A stretch of DNA of 64,000 bases from CAYUVF01 sp964448045 (GCA_964448045.1 CAYUVF010000008.1:1-64000); one strand, 5' to 3'. Positions 17,112 to 27,888 are shown, numbered from the stretch's first letter. Made by a program: numbers and translations. The notes: generated by a model from the letters alone, not told the origin.

Positions 17112-18932
17112 ATGGCCTCCTCTGATGGCGACGACCTCCGCGAGCGCGTTGCCCACCTGGAACAGACGGTCGCAGAGTTAAAGGACACCGTCGCCGCGCT
17201 GCAAGCCGACGCGTCGGAATCTGCGGGGAGCCATCAGCCCTCGTCGCGCGCGTCTGGCGATCAGCAGACGGGCGACCAGCCAATCCGTGACCAGCGGATT
17301 GCCGATCCGCCTTCCCCATCCGCCGATACGCCACCTCGCCCCTCTGCGACTGATCGCCTCATCAAGCGAATCGACGCGACGATTGGACTGCGCAGCGAGG
17401 ACTGGCTGAGCCGGGTCGGCATTGCGCTGCTGCTGTTCGGCGTGGCGTTTCTGTTCAAGTATTCCATCGATGAGGGCTGGCTAATTCCCGAAGTGCGCGT
17501 GGGCTTCGGCGTCGCGCTCGGCACCGGGCTGGCCGCGGCGGGCCTGCGACTCTACGACGAGCGCCGCCGCCTCCGGCAGATTCTCCTCGGCGGCAGCAGT
17601 GCCACCTTTTATGCGACGGTGTTCGCCGCCGTTCAGCTGTATGCGCTGCTGCCCTACTCGGTGGCCTTCGCGAGCATGGTGACGATCACAATCTGCACGA
17701 TTGCGCTGGCTATCCGGCAGGACGAAGCCCTCCTCGCGGTGATCGGGACGCTGGGCGGATTAGGCACGCCGTTTCTGCTGCCCACCGAAGCGGACGGGCT
17801 ACTCGGGCTCTCGGTCTATCTGACTCTCATGCTCAGCGGCGCAACTGCCATCTTCCTCTACCGCGGGTGGCGGACGTTGCTGGGAGCGACCGTCGCCGGT
17901 GGATGGCTCGTGCTGCTGGTGACGGCCCTCCGGGTTGCTTTCGCCAGTGGCACGCCGGAGCACGAGTGGGCGCTTCAGGGTGCCATCAGCAGCGCGTGGC
18001 TGATGCTCGGTGGCGCGCCGGTGATTCGGCCGCTCTTGCGCCGTCATGCCCCCGAGCGGTGGCCGCCGCCACCCGACGTGGGTCGCGATTGGCTCCGCCG
18101 CCTCACCGAAGGCCCCGGCCGCTACACCCTCGTCGGCGTGTCGCCCTACCTGGCCCTGCTCAGCTCGCGGCTGCTGTGGGACGCCTCCGGAGCTGTGTGG
18201 ACGAGCGTTGCCGGGGTCGGCGCCCTCCTGTACGCCGGAGCCTACGCCGAGCTGCAGCGCCGGTCCCTTCCGCGCTATGCGGCTGCCCATGGGCTCGTCG
18301 CGGCAGTGCTCACGGCATATGGCCTCAGCGAAGCCGCGGGCGGCGAAACCCTACTGGTGGCCTGGACCGTCGAAGCAGGGCTGCTCTTGCTCCTCGCCCG
18401 TCAGTTCAAGGAACCGTCGCTGCGCGGCGCAGGGCACGTTCTCTTCAGCCTCGTGGCCTGCTGGCTCGCCATCCGGCTCTCGGAACCCGATCGCGCGGCC
18501 ACCCCACTCATCAACCCCGGTGCGCTCAGTGATCTGTTCGTGCTGGGCGCCGGACTCGGGGGCGCCGTCCTGCAGCGCTCCGCCCTGATGGGCCGCCTCT
18601 ACGCTGTGCTCGTCCTCGCCGGATGGCTCGCCTGGTGGCCGAGCGAGCTGGCAGCAGTTGGGAACGGACCCGCCTACGTTTCGGCAGCGTGGTGCGCGAC
18701 GGCGGCCGCCCTGCTCGTCATGGGGACATGGCGCCGCACACAGCTCATCCAGATGGCAGGGCTGGCCACGCTCGCGCTCTTCGTCGGCAAGCTCTTTCTG
18801 GTCGATCTCGCCTCGCTCCCGGCCCTCGGACGCATCCTGCTCTTCCTTGGCTCGGGCGCGCTCTTCCTGCTGATCAGCTACTCGCTGCCTGGCCTCCTCC
18901 CCTCCGATGATGAGCCCCCTCCGGAGGACTGA
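17112..18932 (+). CDS. DUF2339 family polytopic membrane protein
   Basis: 606 residues from ATG 17112; an in-frame GTG at 17073 would add 13 residues of no apparent value. A coiled coil (DLRERVAHLEQTVAELKDTV) and a Ser/Asp/Gln-rich linker precede a very hydrophobic region from about 100 to the end with well over ten helices. The first reads GIALLLFGVAFLFKYSIDEG, the family hallmark DW-SRVGI-LL-GVAFLFKY. The function of DUF2339 proteins is not known. It is transcribed toward the GH31 gene, with 92 bases between the stops. Confidence 0.85.
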   Translation: MASSDGDDLRERVAHLEQTVAELKDTVAALQADASESAGSHQPSSRASGDQQTGDQPIRDQRIADPPSPSADTPPRPSATDRLIKRIDATIGLRSEDWLSRVGIALLLFGVAFLFKYSIDEGWLIPEVRVGFGVALGTGLAAAGLRLYDERRRLRQILLGGSSATFYATVFAAVQLYALLPYSVAFASMVTITICTIALAIRQDEALLAVIGTLGGLGTPFLLPTEADGLLGLSVYLTLMLSGATAIFLYRGWRTLLGATVAGGWLVLLVTALRVAFASGTPEHEWALQGAISSAWLMLGGAPVIRPLLRRHAPERWPPPPDVGRDWLRRLTEGPGRYTLVGVSPYLALLSSRLLWDASGAVWTSVAGVGALLYAGAYAELQRRSLPRYAAAHGLVAAVLTAYGLSEAAGGETLLVAWTVEAGLLLLLARQFKEPSLRGAGHVLFSLVACWLAIRLSEPDRAATPLINPGALSDLFVLGAGLGGAVLQRSALMGRLYAVLVLAGWLAWWPSELAAVGNGPAYVSAAWCATAAALLVMGTWRRTQLIQMAGLATLALFVGKLFLVDLASLPALGRILLFLGSGALFLLISYSLPGLLPSDDEPPPED

Positions 18933-19024
18933 ATAACCGCCACCGCTCTTGTGAACAGCCGCCCCATAATCTCAACGGCCCGTTCAAGGGGAGAAGGTTC
19001 TCACTGAACAGCACGAACGCCCGG

Positions 19025-21580
19025 TCAGGGCTTGACGAGCCCCACCCCCTCGACGTCGATCCGATGCGCTCGCCCGGTGGACGCGCGGAACTGGATGTGC
19101 ACCCGTTCGCCGGCGGCATCGTAGTACGCTCCGCCCCGCCGCTCCATCGCCTGCTGCGAGGGACGTAGCGAAACGGGCCGCCCATTGATGCGGATGCTCT
19201 CGGGCGCGTTCGCCATCTGATGTAGGACAGCGTGGATTGTGCGCTGCTGAGGGGCGCCATCGTAGTCGCCCACTGCCCCCCCGATGCGCAGCACAAGGTC
19301 CTGCGTGCCGTCGAACTGCACCTCCCAGTGCTGCCGGAGTCGCGTCGTGGCGAACTGCCCCTCGGCGTGTGCGGTGGTGCTGCCATCGTCCTCGTAGAGG
19401 GTGTATGGCGCCGACTCGTCGGGGCTCGGATAGACCTCCACGCCCAGGGTATCGCTCGGCTGCGCGCCGGTGTGGGACGCGACGGGGCGCGTCGGGATGA
19501 TACGGCCCCGGCGCACCAATAGCGGGATCTGGTCCAGCGGCGTGTCCACGGTCACCGTGCGCCCACCGCGGATGACCTCGTCCGTCCAGTAGTTGATCCA
19601 CGTCCCCTCGGGCAGTGCCACCGCTTTCTGGCGGACGCTGTCGCGCACGACGGGCGCCACGAGCAGCGCGTCGCCAAAGAGATAGGCGTCATCGTCCGTC
19701 TGCAGCGCGGGATCCTGCGGATCGGCCCAGGTGAGCGGACGCACCATTGGCGTGCCGGTGGCGTGGGCGGTATGGGCGAGCGTGTAGATGTACGGCATGA
19801 GCCGGTAGCGGAGGCGCGCGAAGCGCCGCGCAATCCGCTCGGCCTCGGGGCCGAAGCGCCACGGCTCGGTGGGCTGGCGGTCGTCACCGTGCGGGCGCAT
19901 CGTCGGCGTGAAGGTGCCGTGCTGGAACCAGCGGATGTACAGCTCGGGCGTGGTCGTGCCCGCCGCGAAGCCGCCAAGATCCGAGCTGTAAAATGGCACG
20001 CCGGAGAGGCTCGTGTTCAGCAGCATCGGGAGTTGTGCCTGGAGGCCCGTCCACGTCCGGCTCACGTCGCCTGACCACAGCACGGTCCCGTAGCGCTGGA
20101 TGCCGGCGGTGCCCGCCCGCGTCAGGTTGAAGACGCGCTGCCGGGGCCGCCATGCGCGGAGGCCGCGGTAGAGCGTCTGCGCCCACAGGTTGTTGTAGAG
20201 GTTGTGGATCGTGGGCGTCGGGCCGAGGTGGTGCTGCATGTCGCGCGGATGGCGCTCCGGCTCGCCGAGATCGGTCCACAGCCCGGCCATCGCCTCGCCC
20301 ATAAACGGCGGATGCTGGCGCCACCACCAGTCGCGCGCGTCCGGATCGGTGACGTCGAGCAGCACAGCATCGCATCCGTCGCACGACCACCAATCGGACA
20401 GGCAGTACGGAGCGCCCCCCGGCGTCTGCCCCACGAAGCTGCTGTCGATCGCGGGCTGGAAGAGGCGCGCGGGCTCCGTCAGATACGTCTCGGTGACGGC
20501 GACCGTCTGCACGCCGCGCTCCCGCAAGTCGCGCATCATATCGAACGGTGTCGGCCACGCGTCGCGGTTCCACTGGAGGTCGCCCATGTGCTTGAACCAC
20601 GCCAGATCGACGACGAGCGCATCGACCGGGAAATCGCGCCGGCGCAGCGTGTCCACCACGGCGCGGGCGGCAGCCTCGGAGCGGTACGCCATCTTCGACT
20701 GGATGTAGCCGAACGCCCACTTCGGCGGCAGCGAGGGGCGGCCCGTCAGCCACGTGTAGAGATCGAGCTGATCGGACAGATGGGCGCCCGCGATCAGATA
20801 GTACGTCAGCGGCCCGCCCTCGGCGGTGAAGGTCACCCGCGTGGAGTCGGAGGCGCCGACGTCGAACTGCGCCGGATACGCGGTGTCCACGAACAGACCG
20901 TAGCCGCGCGAGGTCGCAACGAACGGCACGTTGATTTTGCCGACCTCGGGCGCCTCGCGGTAGCCATACTGCGCCTGATTGTACAGCCCGAAGCGCCGCC
21001 CGCGCAGGTCGAGCTGCCGCCCCCGCTCGCCGCTGCCGTAGACATGCGCCTCCGGATGAAGCCGCGCGCGGAGCGTGGCCGACGTGTCGCTCCAGACGAC
21101 GTTCGAATCGACCTCGACCCAGAGCGGGGCGGCTCCCCGACGGCGCATCTGCACCCGCACCGGCGCCTTGCGCACCGTCACCACCAGCGAATCGGTGCGG
21201 AAGCGCAGCATTTCTTCCCGATTCGTGATCTGCAGCGCCCGCGACGAATCGGGCGACTGGACGACGGCGAACGACGGCGCCGGCGCTTCACCGGGGCGCA
21301 GCCAATCGACGCGGATGAGGCGCGGTCGGTAGACCGTGAGGCGCGCGGTGGCGTGCTCGGCCTCGACGACGAGCGTCGGCCCATCGACGGTGTGGCGCTG
21401 GTAGTCGCCCGGCGTCTGGAGCGCCGTTTCGGGAGCAGCGACCGCCGGCACTTGCGCACCAACCGATGCGGGCGAGCTGCCCATCAGCGCGAGCAGGGCG
21501 AGCGCGACGACGAGATGAGCAAACCAGCGAGCGTCGGCGGACGGGCGGGACATCATCGGAGATCGGGAAAGATCGGTCAA
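19025..21580 (-). CDS. Glycoside hydrolase family 31 alpha-glucosidase, exported
   Basis: 851 residues with a signal peptide ending near VGAQ. An N-terminal beta domain comes first. The GH31 barrel carries DALVVDLAWFKHMGDLQWN, the nucleophile Asp near 436 in LWTDLGEPE (family W-DMNE), the acid/base Asp near 504 in WSGDVSRTW, and SSDLGGF near 534. C-terminal beta domains carry LYEDDGST. It releases glucose from the non-reducing ends of oligosaccharides in the periplasm. It is the last gene of the glucan locus, 13 bases after the GH13 gene. Met10 is an alternative start. Confidence 0.93.
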   Translation of the reverse strand: MTDLSRSPMMSRPSADARWFAHLVVALALLALMGSSPASVGAQVPAVAAPETALQTPGDYQRHTVDGPTLVVEAEHATARLTVYRPRLIRVDWLRPGEAPAPSFAVVQSPDSSRALQITNREEMLRFRTDSLVVTVRKAPVRVQMRRRGAAPLWVEVDSNVVWSDTSATLRARLHPEAHVYGSGERGRQLDLRGRRFGLYNQAQYGYREAPEVGKINVPFVATSRGYGLFVDTAYPAQFDVGASDSTRVTFTAEGGPLTYYLIAGAHLSDQLDLYTWLTGRPSLPPKWAFGYIQSKMAYRSEAAARAVVDTLRRRDFPVDALVVDLAWFKHMGDLQWNRDAWPTPFDMMRDLRERGVQTVAVTETYLTEPARLFQPAIDSSFVGQTPGGAPYCLSDWWSCDGCDAVLLDVTDPDARDWWWRQHPPFMGEAMAGLWTDLGEPERHPRDMQHHLGPTPTIHNLYNNLWAQTLYRGLRAWRPRQRVFNLTRAGTAGIQRYGTVLWSGDVSRTWTGLQAQLPMLLNTSLSGVPFYSSDLGGFAAGTTTPELYIRWFQHGTFTPTMRPHGDDRQPTEPWRFGPEAERIARRFARLRYRLMPYIYTLAHTAHATGTPMVRPLTWADPQDPALQTDDDAYLFGDALLVAPVVRDSVRQKAVALPEGTWINYWTDEVIRGGRTVTVDTPLDQIPLLVRRGRIIPTRPVASHTGAQPSDTLGVEVYPSPDESAPYTLYEDDGSTTAHAEGQFATTRLRQHWEVQFDGTQDLVLRIGGAVGDYDGAPQQRTIHAVLHQMANAPESIRINGRPVSLRPSQQAMERRGGAYYDAAGERVHIQFRASTGRAHRIDVEGVGLVKP

Positions 21581-21593
21581 GCGAAGGGCGGTG

Positions 21594-23555
21594 CTACTCG
21601 GTCAGCCGCCAGATCTGAACGGAGCGCGGAGGCAGGCGCGTCGGGAGGGCGCCGTGCTGCAGCCGGGTTGTGTCGCCGGTCAGCACGTCGCGGACGGTGC
21701 GGCCGGCGAGGTTGCGGGCGGGCGTGTGGCCGGCGGCCGGGCGCTCGGTATCAACGGGAATTGTCACAGACTGCGCCTCGCTGCCGAGGTTGAAGACAAC
21801 CCACACGGCGTCGGGCCCATACCGGCGCGCATACGCCAGCACCCGACGGGCATCGTCCGTCGTGAGGAAGCGCAAGCTGCCCCGCTGCAGCGCCGGGCTC
21901 GACTGCCGCAGGTGCGCCAGCGTGCGGTAGTAGTCGAACAGATCGTGGTTGAAGCGCACCGTATCGGCCGGGCGCGGCTGATCGAACGGGTGATTGTCCT
22001 CGACGGCGTAGTCGCGATTCGGCCAGACCATCGGCTTGCGCTCGTCGGGGTCGTCGCCGCCCCACATGCCGGCTTCGTCGCCGTAGAAGAGGTGCGGCGC
22101 CCCAATGTGGGTGAACTGTCCGGCCAGCATCAGCCGCTGCAGCTGGCGCTCGGCGGGCGTCGGCTTGCGCACCTGATACGTCGAGTCGTCCTTCGGGCTG
22201 ACGCGGTAGTCGAAGTACGTATCGTCGTTGACCACCTGCGACGCGATCCGGTCTGTGTCGTGCGTGCCGATGGTGTTGATGAGTGCGAAGTTGACCGCGG
22301 GCGGATAATCGGCCAGCAAGCTGTCGACCTCGCGGGCGAAGTCCGTCGGGCCGTACGTCGCATCGGGCGGCAGATCGGCGCCGAGAACAAGCCGCCGCAG
22401 CGCCACCGCAAATCGGTAGTTCATCACCCCGTCGAAGGCGGTGCCGCGCAGCCACGGGCGGGCGTCGAACATCCGGTGCGCCTCCCAGTCGTCCCACCAC
22501 ACCTCGCCGACGAGATACGCCTCCGGGTTGATGGCGCGGACGGTATCGCGGAAGGCGTGCCAGAAGCGGAGATCCACCATCTCGGCCACGTCCAGCCGCC
22601 AGCCGTCGATGCCATCCGAGGGGTCACCGTCGCCGTTCGGGTCCATCCAGCGGCGCACCGAGGCGAACACGTAGGCGCGCACGGGATCGACGAGGCCGTC
22701 TTCCTCCTCGCGCAGCTCGGGCAGCTCCGGCACGCCCATCCAGCCCTCATAGTCGAACTCGCTCGTATCGGGCGTGGCCGGATCGTCCCACGCCGTGACG
22801 GTGAACCAGTCCTTGAACGGCGAATCCTGCTGGCGGCGCTGCAGGTCGCGGAAGGCAAACGAGCGGATGCCCATGTGGTTGAACACGCCGTCGATGATGA
22901 TGCGCATATCGCGGCGGTGGACCTCCTCGATCAGCCGGAGGAACAGCCGATCGGCGCTGGTCCATCGCCAGGTCGACGGATCGGTCGGCGTCTCCTTCTG
23001 CCACTGGGCGCGATCGCCCGCGGGATCCGGCCCGAAGTTGTTGTCGACGTGGTGGTAGAACGCGCCGTCGTACTTGTGCAGGCTGGGCGACTCGAAGATC
23101 GGATTCAGGTAGAGGGCCGTGACGCCGAGGCTATCCAGATAGTCGAGCCGGTCGATGATGCCCTGCAGGTCGCCGCCGTAGCGGCGCATCTGGACGGTGA
23201 CGTAAAAATCGTCAGAGACGGGCTGCTCCCACTCGGCCTGCTCGTACCAGTCGGCCGTCCAGTCGGAGATCGCCCACGCCTCCGGCACGATCCGCGGCCA
23301 CGACCAGCGGAGGTCCTGCTTGGTCGGATCGTTCGACGGGTCGCCGTTGCGGAAGCGCTCAGGGAAGATCTGATACCAGACGGCCTCCTGCGCCCAATCG
23401 GGCACGTCGACGGCCGGATCGGTCATCGGCGGCGTGGCTTCGGAGTCCTGCGCTGCGGCAGGTTCCGGCCCGAGGACGAGCCCTCCGATCAGCACGAGCA
23501 CGGCGCCGAGGCGGCGCATTCCACGGGGGCCCATCATCGGCATCGGTCGGTCCAT
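21594..23555 (-). CDS. GH13 alpha-amylase / neopullulanase-like enzyme, exported
   Basis: 653 residues with a signal peptide ending near EPAAAQ. Family GH13 conserved regions are in order: IIIDGVFNHMG (about 222), GWRLDVAEMV with the nucleophile Asp (about 320), AYLVGEVWWDD with the acid/base Glu (about 351) and GTHDTDR with the transition-state Asp (about 432). AVWYQIFPERFRNGDP at the start of the barrel is typical of neopullulanase/cyclomaltodextrinase-like enzymes. It likely degrades maltodextrins in the periplasm after SusCD import. It lies 19 bases after the large amylase. Confidence 0.92.
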   Translation of the reverse strand: MDRPMPMMGPRGMRRLGAVLVLIGGLVLGPEPAAAQDSEATPPMTDPAVDVPDWAQEAVWYQIFPERFRNGDPSNDPTKQDLRWSWPRIVPEAWAISDWTADWYEQAEWEQPVSDDFYVTVQMRRYGGDLQGIIDRLDYLDSLGVTALYLNPIFESPSLHKYDGAFYHHVDNNFGPDPAGDRAQWQKETPTDPSTWRWTSADRLFLRLIEEVHRRDMRIIIDGVFNHMGIRSFAFRDLQRRQQDSPFKDWFTVTAWDDPATPDTSEFDYEGWMGVPELPELREEEDGLVDPVRAYVFASVRRWMDPNGDGDPSDGIDGWRLDVAEMVDLRFWHAFRDTVRAINPEAYLVGEVWWDDWEAHRMFDARPWLRGTAFDGVMNYRFAVALRRLVLGADLPPDATYGPTDFAREVDSLLADYPPAVNFALINTIGTHDTDRIASQVVNDDTYFDYRVSPKDDSTYQVRKPTPAERQLQRLMLAGQFTHIGAPHLFYGDEAGMWGGDDPDERKPMVWPNRDYAVEDNHPFDQPRPADTVRFNHDLFDYYRTLAHLRQSSPALQRGSLRFLTTDDARRVLAYARRYGPDAVWVVFNLGSEAQSVTIPVDTERPAAGHTPARNLAGRTVRDVLTGDTTRLQHGALPTRLPPRSVQIWRLTE

Positions 23556-23574
23556 TGGGGAAAGCGGCGGTGGG

Positions 23575-26500
23575 CTATCGCACGAGCGTCATCTTGCGCG
23601 TCTGCGTCTGCCCATCCATCGCCAGGCGGGTGATGTACAGCCCGCTCGCAACGGATTGGCCCGCGCTGTTGCGGCTGTTCCACTGGACGCGGTGCACACC
23701 GGCGGGTTGCCGCTCGTCGACCAACACGCGCACGCGGCGCCCGAGGATGTCGTACACCTCCAGCGTCACCTCACCGGCCTCCGGCAGGGCATACTCGATG
23801 GTCGTCTGCTGCCGGAACGGGTTCGGGTAGCTGGGCCAGAGCGTGAGCCGATCCGGCACGATCGCGTCCTGCTCGCGCTCGACGAACGCCTCGCTGCCGG
23901 CCAGCACCGTCAGCGGCGTCTCCTCCGACTCCGGTGTGATTTCGATGGTCGATTGATCGCGGAGATCGTACGTCGTCCCGGTCGCGCGGTTGATGAGGCG
24001 CGCCGCAGCGGCCGTTCCCGGCGCATCGACCGTGAGGCGGACGGGCGTGCCCGGCTCGGCGTGCAGGTTGAGAGCGTACGTGTGGCCCTCGGCATCCGGC
24101 GCGCGCAGCGAACGGACGAGCGCCCGCTGCCGGGCCGCGGCGTCGTCATCGGACGCCTGAATGCGCAGGCTCACCGGCGCAAAATCGACCGGTGGCCCGA
24201 TGATGTCCTCCAGGCCGACGCCGTCCGTTGCCGCCTTTGCCGCGCCCATCGCTGCGGTGGAGGTAGCGCCGTCGGACGCGTGCGCCGTCAGCACGAGCAG
24301 GGGCGTCTCGGCAGCCGAGGGGGCCTCGGATGGCGATCCGGCTGCGTATGGGATGAACAGGCTGTCGAGGTCGCGCTGGTTGTTGAAGTAGAAGGCCTCG
24401 CCGCTCGTCGCCGACACGAATGCCGTTTCCTGCGCGAAATCGCCGTCGAAGTGCCAGAGCGGCTGCAAGCTGCCCTCGCCGCTGGCGGCTTCGACGCGGC
24501 TCCACGCCACATCGAGGTCGAGCGGATTCGAGACGATGTTCCAGCCGCTGTGCAGATCGATGGTCGCGCCGGCGGTCCCGTCGCGCGTTTGGAGCGGCAC
24601 CGTCGGCAGCGCATCCTCCACCGTCCACTCCGATGAGCTGATCACCCAGAAGCCACGGCCCGGCGCAAAGTCGAACGTGGCCGACCCGTCGAACTTCTGC
24701 AGGTAATCCTCGGCCGATCCATCGTCCCAGAAGGCCTGCCAGCGCGCGCCGGCCTCACCCGAGAGGGTCGCCGCCACTCCGCGGCTGGCCTGCCCCGGCA
24801 GCGCGACGAGCCGGTAGTCCTCTTGCGCCGATCCGTCGCCAAACGAGCGCGAGACCGATACCGCCACCGTCTGCGGATACAGCGTGCCCTCGATGGGCTC
24901 GGTCGCGGCGCGCATGCCGTCATCGTCGCGCGCGACGACGCGGTAGTAGTAGACAGCGTCGAGCGCGACGTCGTCATCGGTGAAGCTCGTGGCCTCGGGG
25001 CCGAGGGTGGCGATCCGCGCGCCGGTGGTGTCGAAATCGGCCGACGTGCCGCGGTAGATCTGATGGCCGATCAGGTCGCTGGCCGAGCTGGCCGTCCACG
25101 ACAGGCCGATGGTGCCCGCGTCGAGGTTGGCCTCCGACTGCAGATCGGCCGGAGCAGGCGGCGGGGGCGCGGCCACGCCGTACGGCACGAGCCCGGCCTC
25201 GGGGAAGTCAACGGGCTCGCTCGTGTAGACGTGAAACTCGCCCGGCGCCATCGGGATCGGGGCGTCCTGCTCGTCGGCGTCGATCTGGACAGACTGGCCG
25301 CTGAAGACATCGTACCACGTGCCGCTCGTCGGGAAATCGGCCGTCACGTCGCGCGCCTCGACATCGAAGTTACCGACGATGACGGCGTCCATCGATGGAT
25401 GCTGCAGCCCGATGCGCCGTCCGAAGACGCCCTGTCCCACGCGCAGGTCGACCTCCGTGTCGGTCGAAGTGAAGACGACGTGCTCGTTGCGCAGGTTGAG
25501 GAGCGCACTCCACGTCTTGTAGAGGCGCACGCGATCGGGGCTCTGGTTCGGGTCGCGGTACTGCCACCGGATGGGCTTGGGCGCGACGCGGCCGGGCGCC
25601 GAGGCCGTGCACTCGCCGTTGCTGCCGCCGCCCGGCTTCAGGCATTCGTTAGGCGCCCACCCGTAGCCCAACTCGCCGAACTGCCACATCATCCGCGGGC
25701 CCGGCACGGTGAAGAAGAAGGCGCCCACGAGCTTCTGGCGCTCCAGCGCGGTGGCGAACTCCTGCACGGAGTAGTCGCCCGCATCGCTGCTGTTGCCGAA
25801 CTCGCGGTTGCGGTGCATCAACCACTGCTCGTCGTGGCTTTCCATGTACGTGATGTAGTTGGGCACGTCGAGGCCGCGGTTGCGGTAGTACGTGTTCGAC
25901 AGATCCGAGGGAAAATCGCCCGCGTCGATGAAGCCCATGGCCGACTGGCTGTATTCGCGGTTCATGTTGTTCCACAGCAGCATGCCGGGCTGTCCGTCAT
26001 CGATGCGGTACTCGGCCAGGGCCTGCTCCTCGCTCGGCTCGGCAAAGTGTTCGAGGATGATGTACGCCTCGTCATCGACCGACCAGATGTTATCGGCCAT
26101 GCGCTGGAGGAGGTCGATGCGGCTCTGGTCGTAGCTGCTCCACGCCGTCACGTCGGTCGTATTCGTCTGCGTGAAGCCCTTCGAGAGGTCAAACCGGAAG
26201 CCGTCGACGTTGAATTCGGTCAGCCAGTGCTCGTTGGCGCGGTCGAGCCAGTACCGGGTGAAGACGCTCTCGTGGTTGAGGTCGTTGAAGACGTTGAAGG
26301 GATGGCGCGCCGTGCGGTTGGCCCACGGATTGTCCTCGGTGGGAATGCCGAAGTCGCCGTCGTTGAAGAGCCGGATCAGCGGCGACTGGCCCGTGGCGTG
26401 GTTGTAGACGACATCCAGAATTACCGCGATCCCCCGCTGATGCGCCATCTCGATGAAGCGCTTCAGCTCCTCGGCCGGGCCGTAGTACTTGTCCGTCGCA

Positions 26501-27888
26501 AAATGCATCGACGGGTTGTACCCCCAGCTCTCATTGCCGTCGAACTCGGAGACCGGCATCAGCTCGATGGCGTTGACGCCGAGGCGATCCAAGTACGCCA
26601 GCGTGTCCTGCATCGTCTGGTAGTTGTGCGCCTCGATGAAATCGCGCACCAAGAGCTCGTAAATGACCAGATCCTTGGACTCGGGCCGGTCGAAGTCGGA
26701 GAAGTTGAAGTCGGATTGCCCGGTTTGCAGGACGGACACCAGCTGCTGCGTCTCGCCCTGCGGATACGGCGTCAGATCCGGATACGTCGTCTCCGAGATG
26801 AACTGATCGTTGGCGGTGAGCACCTTTTCGGAGTACGGATCGGGGATGCGAATCTCGCCGTCGACGTAGTACTGGAAGCCCACGTCCTCGCCGCTGGGCA
26901 AGTCGTCGAGGCGAATCCAGTAGCGAGTGCTGTCCTGTCCCGTGCTGGCCGTGTTCGTCTCCCGCTTCATCTGATATTCGGACCGCACCTCCCAATCGGT
27001 GAAGTCGCCGATGACGTGAACGAATTCTTTTTTTGGCGCCTGCAGCACGAGCGTGGCCGAGGTCGGGCTCGTGTAGTTGATGCCGTCGTCGAGGCCCGCG
27101 GGCACCGGCGCCTCGGTCGTGGGCGCGGCGCGGAGGGCGTAGATCGAATCGCGCGCCACCGAGCCGTCCGTGCCCTGCGCTTCGACGCGCACGTCTTTGC
27201 GGCCCGGCGCGTCGAGCGCCAGGTCGTAGCGGAGCGTGTCATTCGTGGTGCTCGCGGCCTCGGCGCCGTTGATAAACAGCCGGAAGCGCTGCAGATCCGT
27301 CTGCACCGTATCGGCGATGGCGAGCACTTCGATGGTCGTGTCGGCGTTGACGACGATCGGGCTGATGGCGCTCACGGGCGGCGCCTCGATGCTGACCTTG
27401 ACGCCCGGCGACGGATCGCCCAGCTCCACGATGATGTCGCCACCGCCCTCCGTCTTGCCCTCACGCGTGCCATCGGCATTGCGGAAGACGAAGTTCATCG
27501 TCTGGATGGTTTCGTTTGCCGACAGCGAGCAGCCCGTGTCGTTGTCGTTGTAATAGGCGCGGATGTCGTCGATCTCCAGCTTGTAGCGATTCGCCTCGAC
27601 GCGCTCCAGCCGGATGTCGGGGCGGTTGTTGGGCCACTCCGTCTTCACGCATTTCCACTGGTTCGGGCTCTGATCGGTGAAGACGCCGGTGTGGGCGTAG
27701 ACATCGCCGTCGAAGTCTTCGAGCCCGCGGTTGCCCTGATCGGCGTTGAAGTAGACGGTGACGGGCTGCGCCACCGTGGGAATGGCCGGATCGGTTTCGA
27801 CGACGGGTTCATCGCCACTCTGCGCCGCAGCCGGGGGCGCCAGCATCAGGGCAGCGAGGAGCGGAAGAGCAGTCAACAAGCGCAGCAT
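23575..27888 (-). CDS. Large multidomain GH13 alpha-amylase with T9SS C-terminal sorting domain
   Basis: 1437 residues from ATG 27888, which starts a clear signal peptide (MLRLLTALPLLAALML). In order come an N-terminal carbohydrate-binding-like domain (about 25-150), an Ig-like domain, a CBM48-like E-set domain with FVHVIGDFTDWE, and the GH13 barrel. Its motifs are DVVYNHATG (about 491), GFRFDLSKG (about 566), ILEHFAEP (about 611) and ESHDEQW (about 686). A fibronectin III module (GLSWTASSASDLIGHQIYRG) and a C-terminal sorting domain (YPNPFRQQTTIEYALPE to QTRKMTLVR) follow. The protein should be secreted and surface-attached or released, starting glucan breakdown outside the cell. Confidence 0.94.
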   Translation of the reverse strand: MLRLLTALPLLAALMLAPPAAAQSGDEPVVETDPAIPTVAQPVTVYFNADQGNRGLEDFDGDVYAHTGVFTDQSPNQWKCVKTEWPNNRPDIRLERVEANRYKLEIDDIRAYYNDNDTGCSLSANETIQTMNFVFRNADGTREGKTEGGGDIIVELGDPSPGVKVSIEAPPVSAISPIVVNADTTIEVLAIADTVQTDLQRFRLFINGAEAASTTNDTLRYDLALDAPGRKDVRVEAQGTDGSVARDSIYALRAAPTTEAPVPAGLDDGINYTSPTSATLVLQAPKKEFVHVIGDFTDWEVRSEYQMKRETNTASTGQDSTRYWIRLDDLPSGEDVGFQYYVDGEIRIPDPYSEKVLTANDQFISETTYPDLTPYPQGETQQLVSVLQTGQSDFNFSDFDRPESKDLVIYELLVRDFIEAHNYQTMQDTLAYLDRLGVNAIELMPVSEFDGNESWGYNPSMHFATDKYYGPAEELKRFIEMAHQRGIAVILDVVYNHATGQSPLIRLFNDGDFGIPTEDNPWANRTARHPFNVFNDLNHESVFTRYWLDRANEHWLTEFNVDGFRFDLSKGFTQTNTTDVTAWSSYDQSRIDLLQRMADNIWSVDDEAYIILEHFAEPSEEQALAEYRIDDGQPGMLLWNNMNREYSQSAMGFIDAGDFPSDLSNTYYRNRGLDVPNYITYMESHDEQWLMHRNREFGNSSDAGDYSVQEFATALERQKLVGAFFFTVPGPRMMWQFGELGYGWAPNECLKPGGGSNGECTASAPGRVAPKPIRWQYRDPNQSPDRVRLYKTWSALLNLRNEHVVFTSTDTEVDLRVGQGVFGRRIGLQHPSMDAVIVGNFDVEARDVTADFPTSGTWYDVFSGQSVQIDADEQDAPIPMAPGEFHVYTSEPVDFPEAGLVPYGVAAPPPPAPADLQSEANLDAGTIGLSWTASSASDLIGHQIYRGTSADFDTTGARIATLGPEATSFTDDDVALDAVYYYRVVARDDDGMRAATEPIEGTLYPQTVAVSVSRSFGDGSAQEDYRLVALPGQASRGVAATLSGEAGARWQAFWDDGSAEDYLQKFDGSATFDFAPGRGFWVISSSEWTVEDALPTVPLQTRDGTAGATIDLHSGWNIVSNPLDLDVAWSRVEAASGEGSLQPLWHFDGDFAQETAFVSATSGEAFYFNNQRDLDSLFIPYAAGSPSEAPSAAETPLLVLTAHASDGATSTAAMGAAKAATDGVGLEDIIGPPVDFAPVSLRIQASDDDAAARQRALVRSLRAPDAEGHTYALNLHAEPGTPVRLTVDAPGTAAAARLINRATGTTYDLRDQSTIEITPESEETPLTVLAGSEAFVEREQDAIVPDRLTLWPSYPNPFRQQTTIEYALPEAGEVTLEVYDILGRRVRVLVDERQPAGVHRVQWNSRNSAGQSVASGLYITRLAMDGQTQTRKMTLVR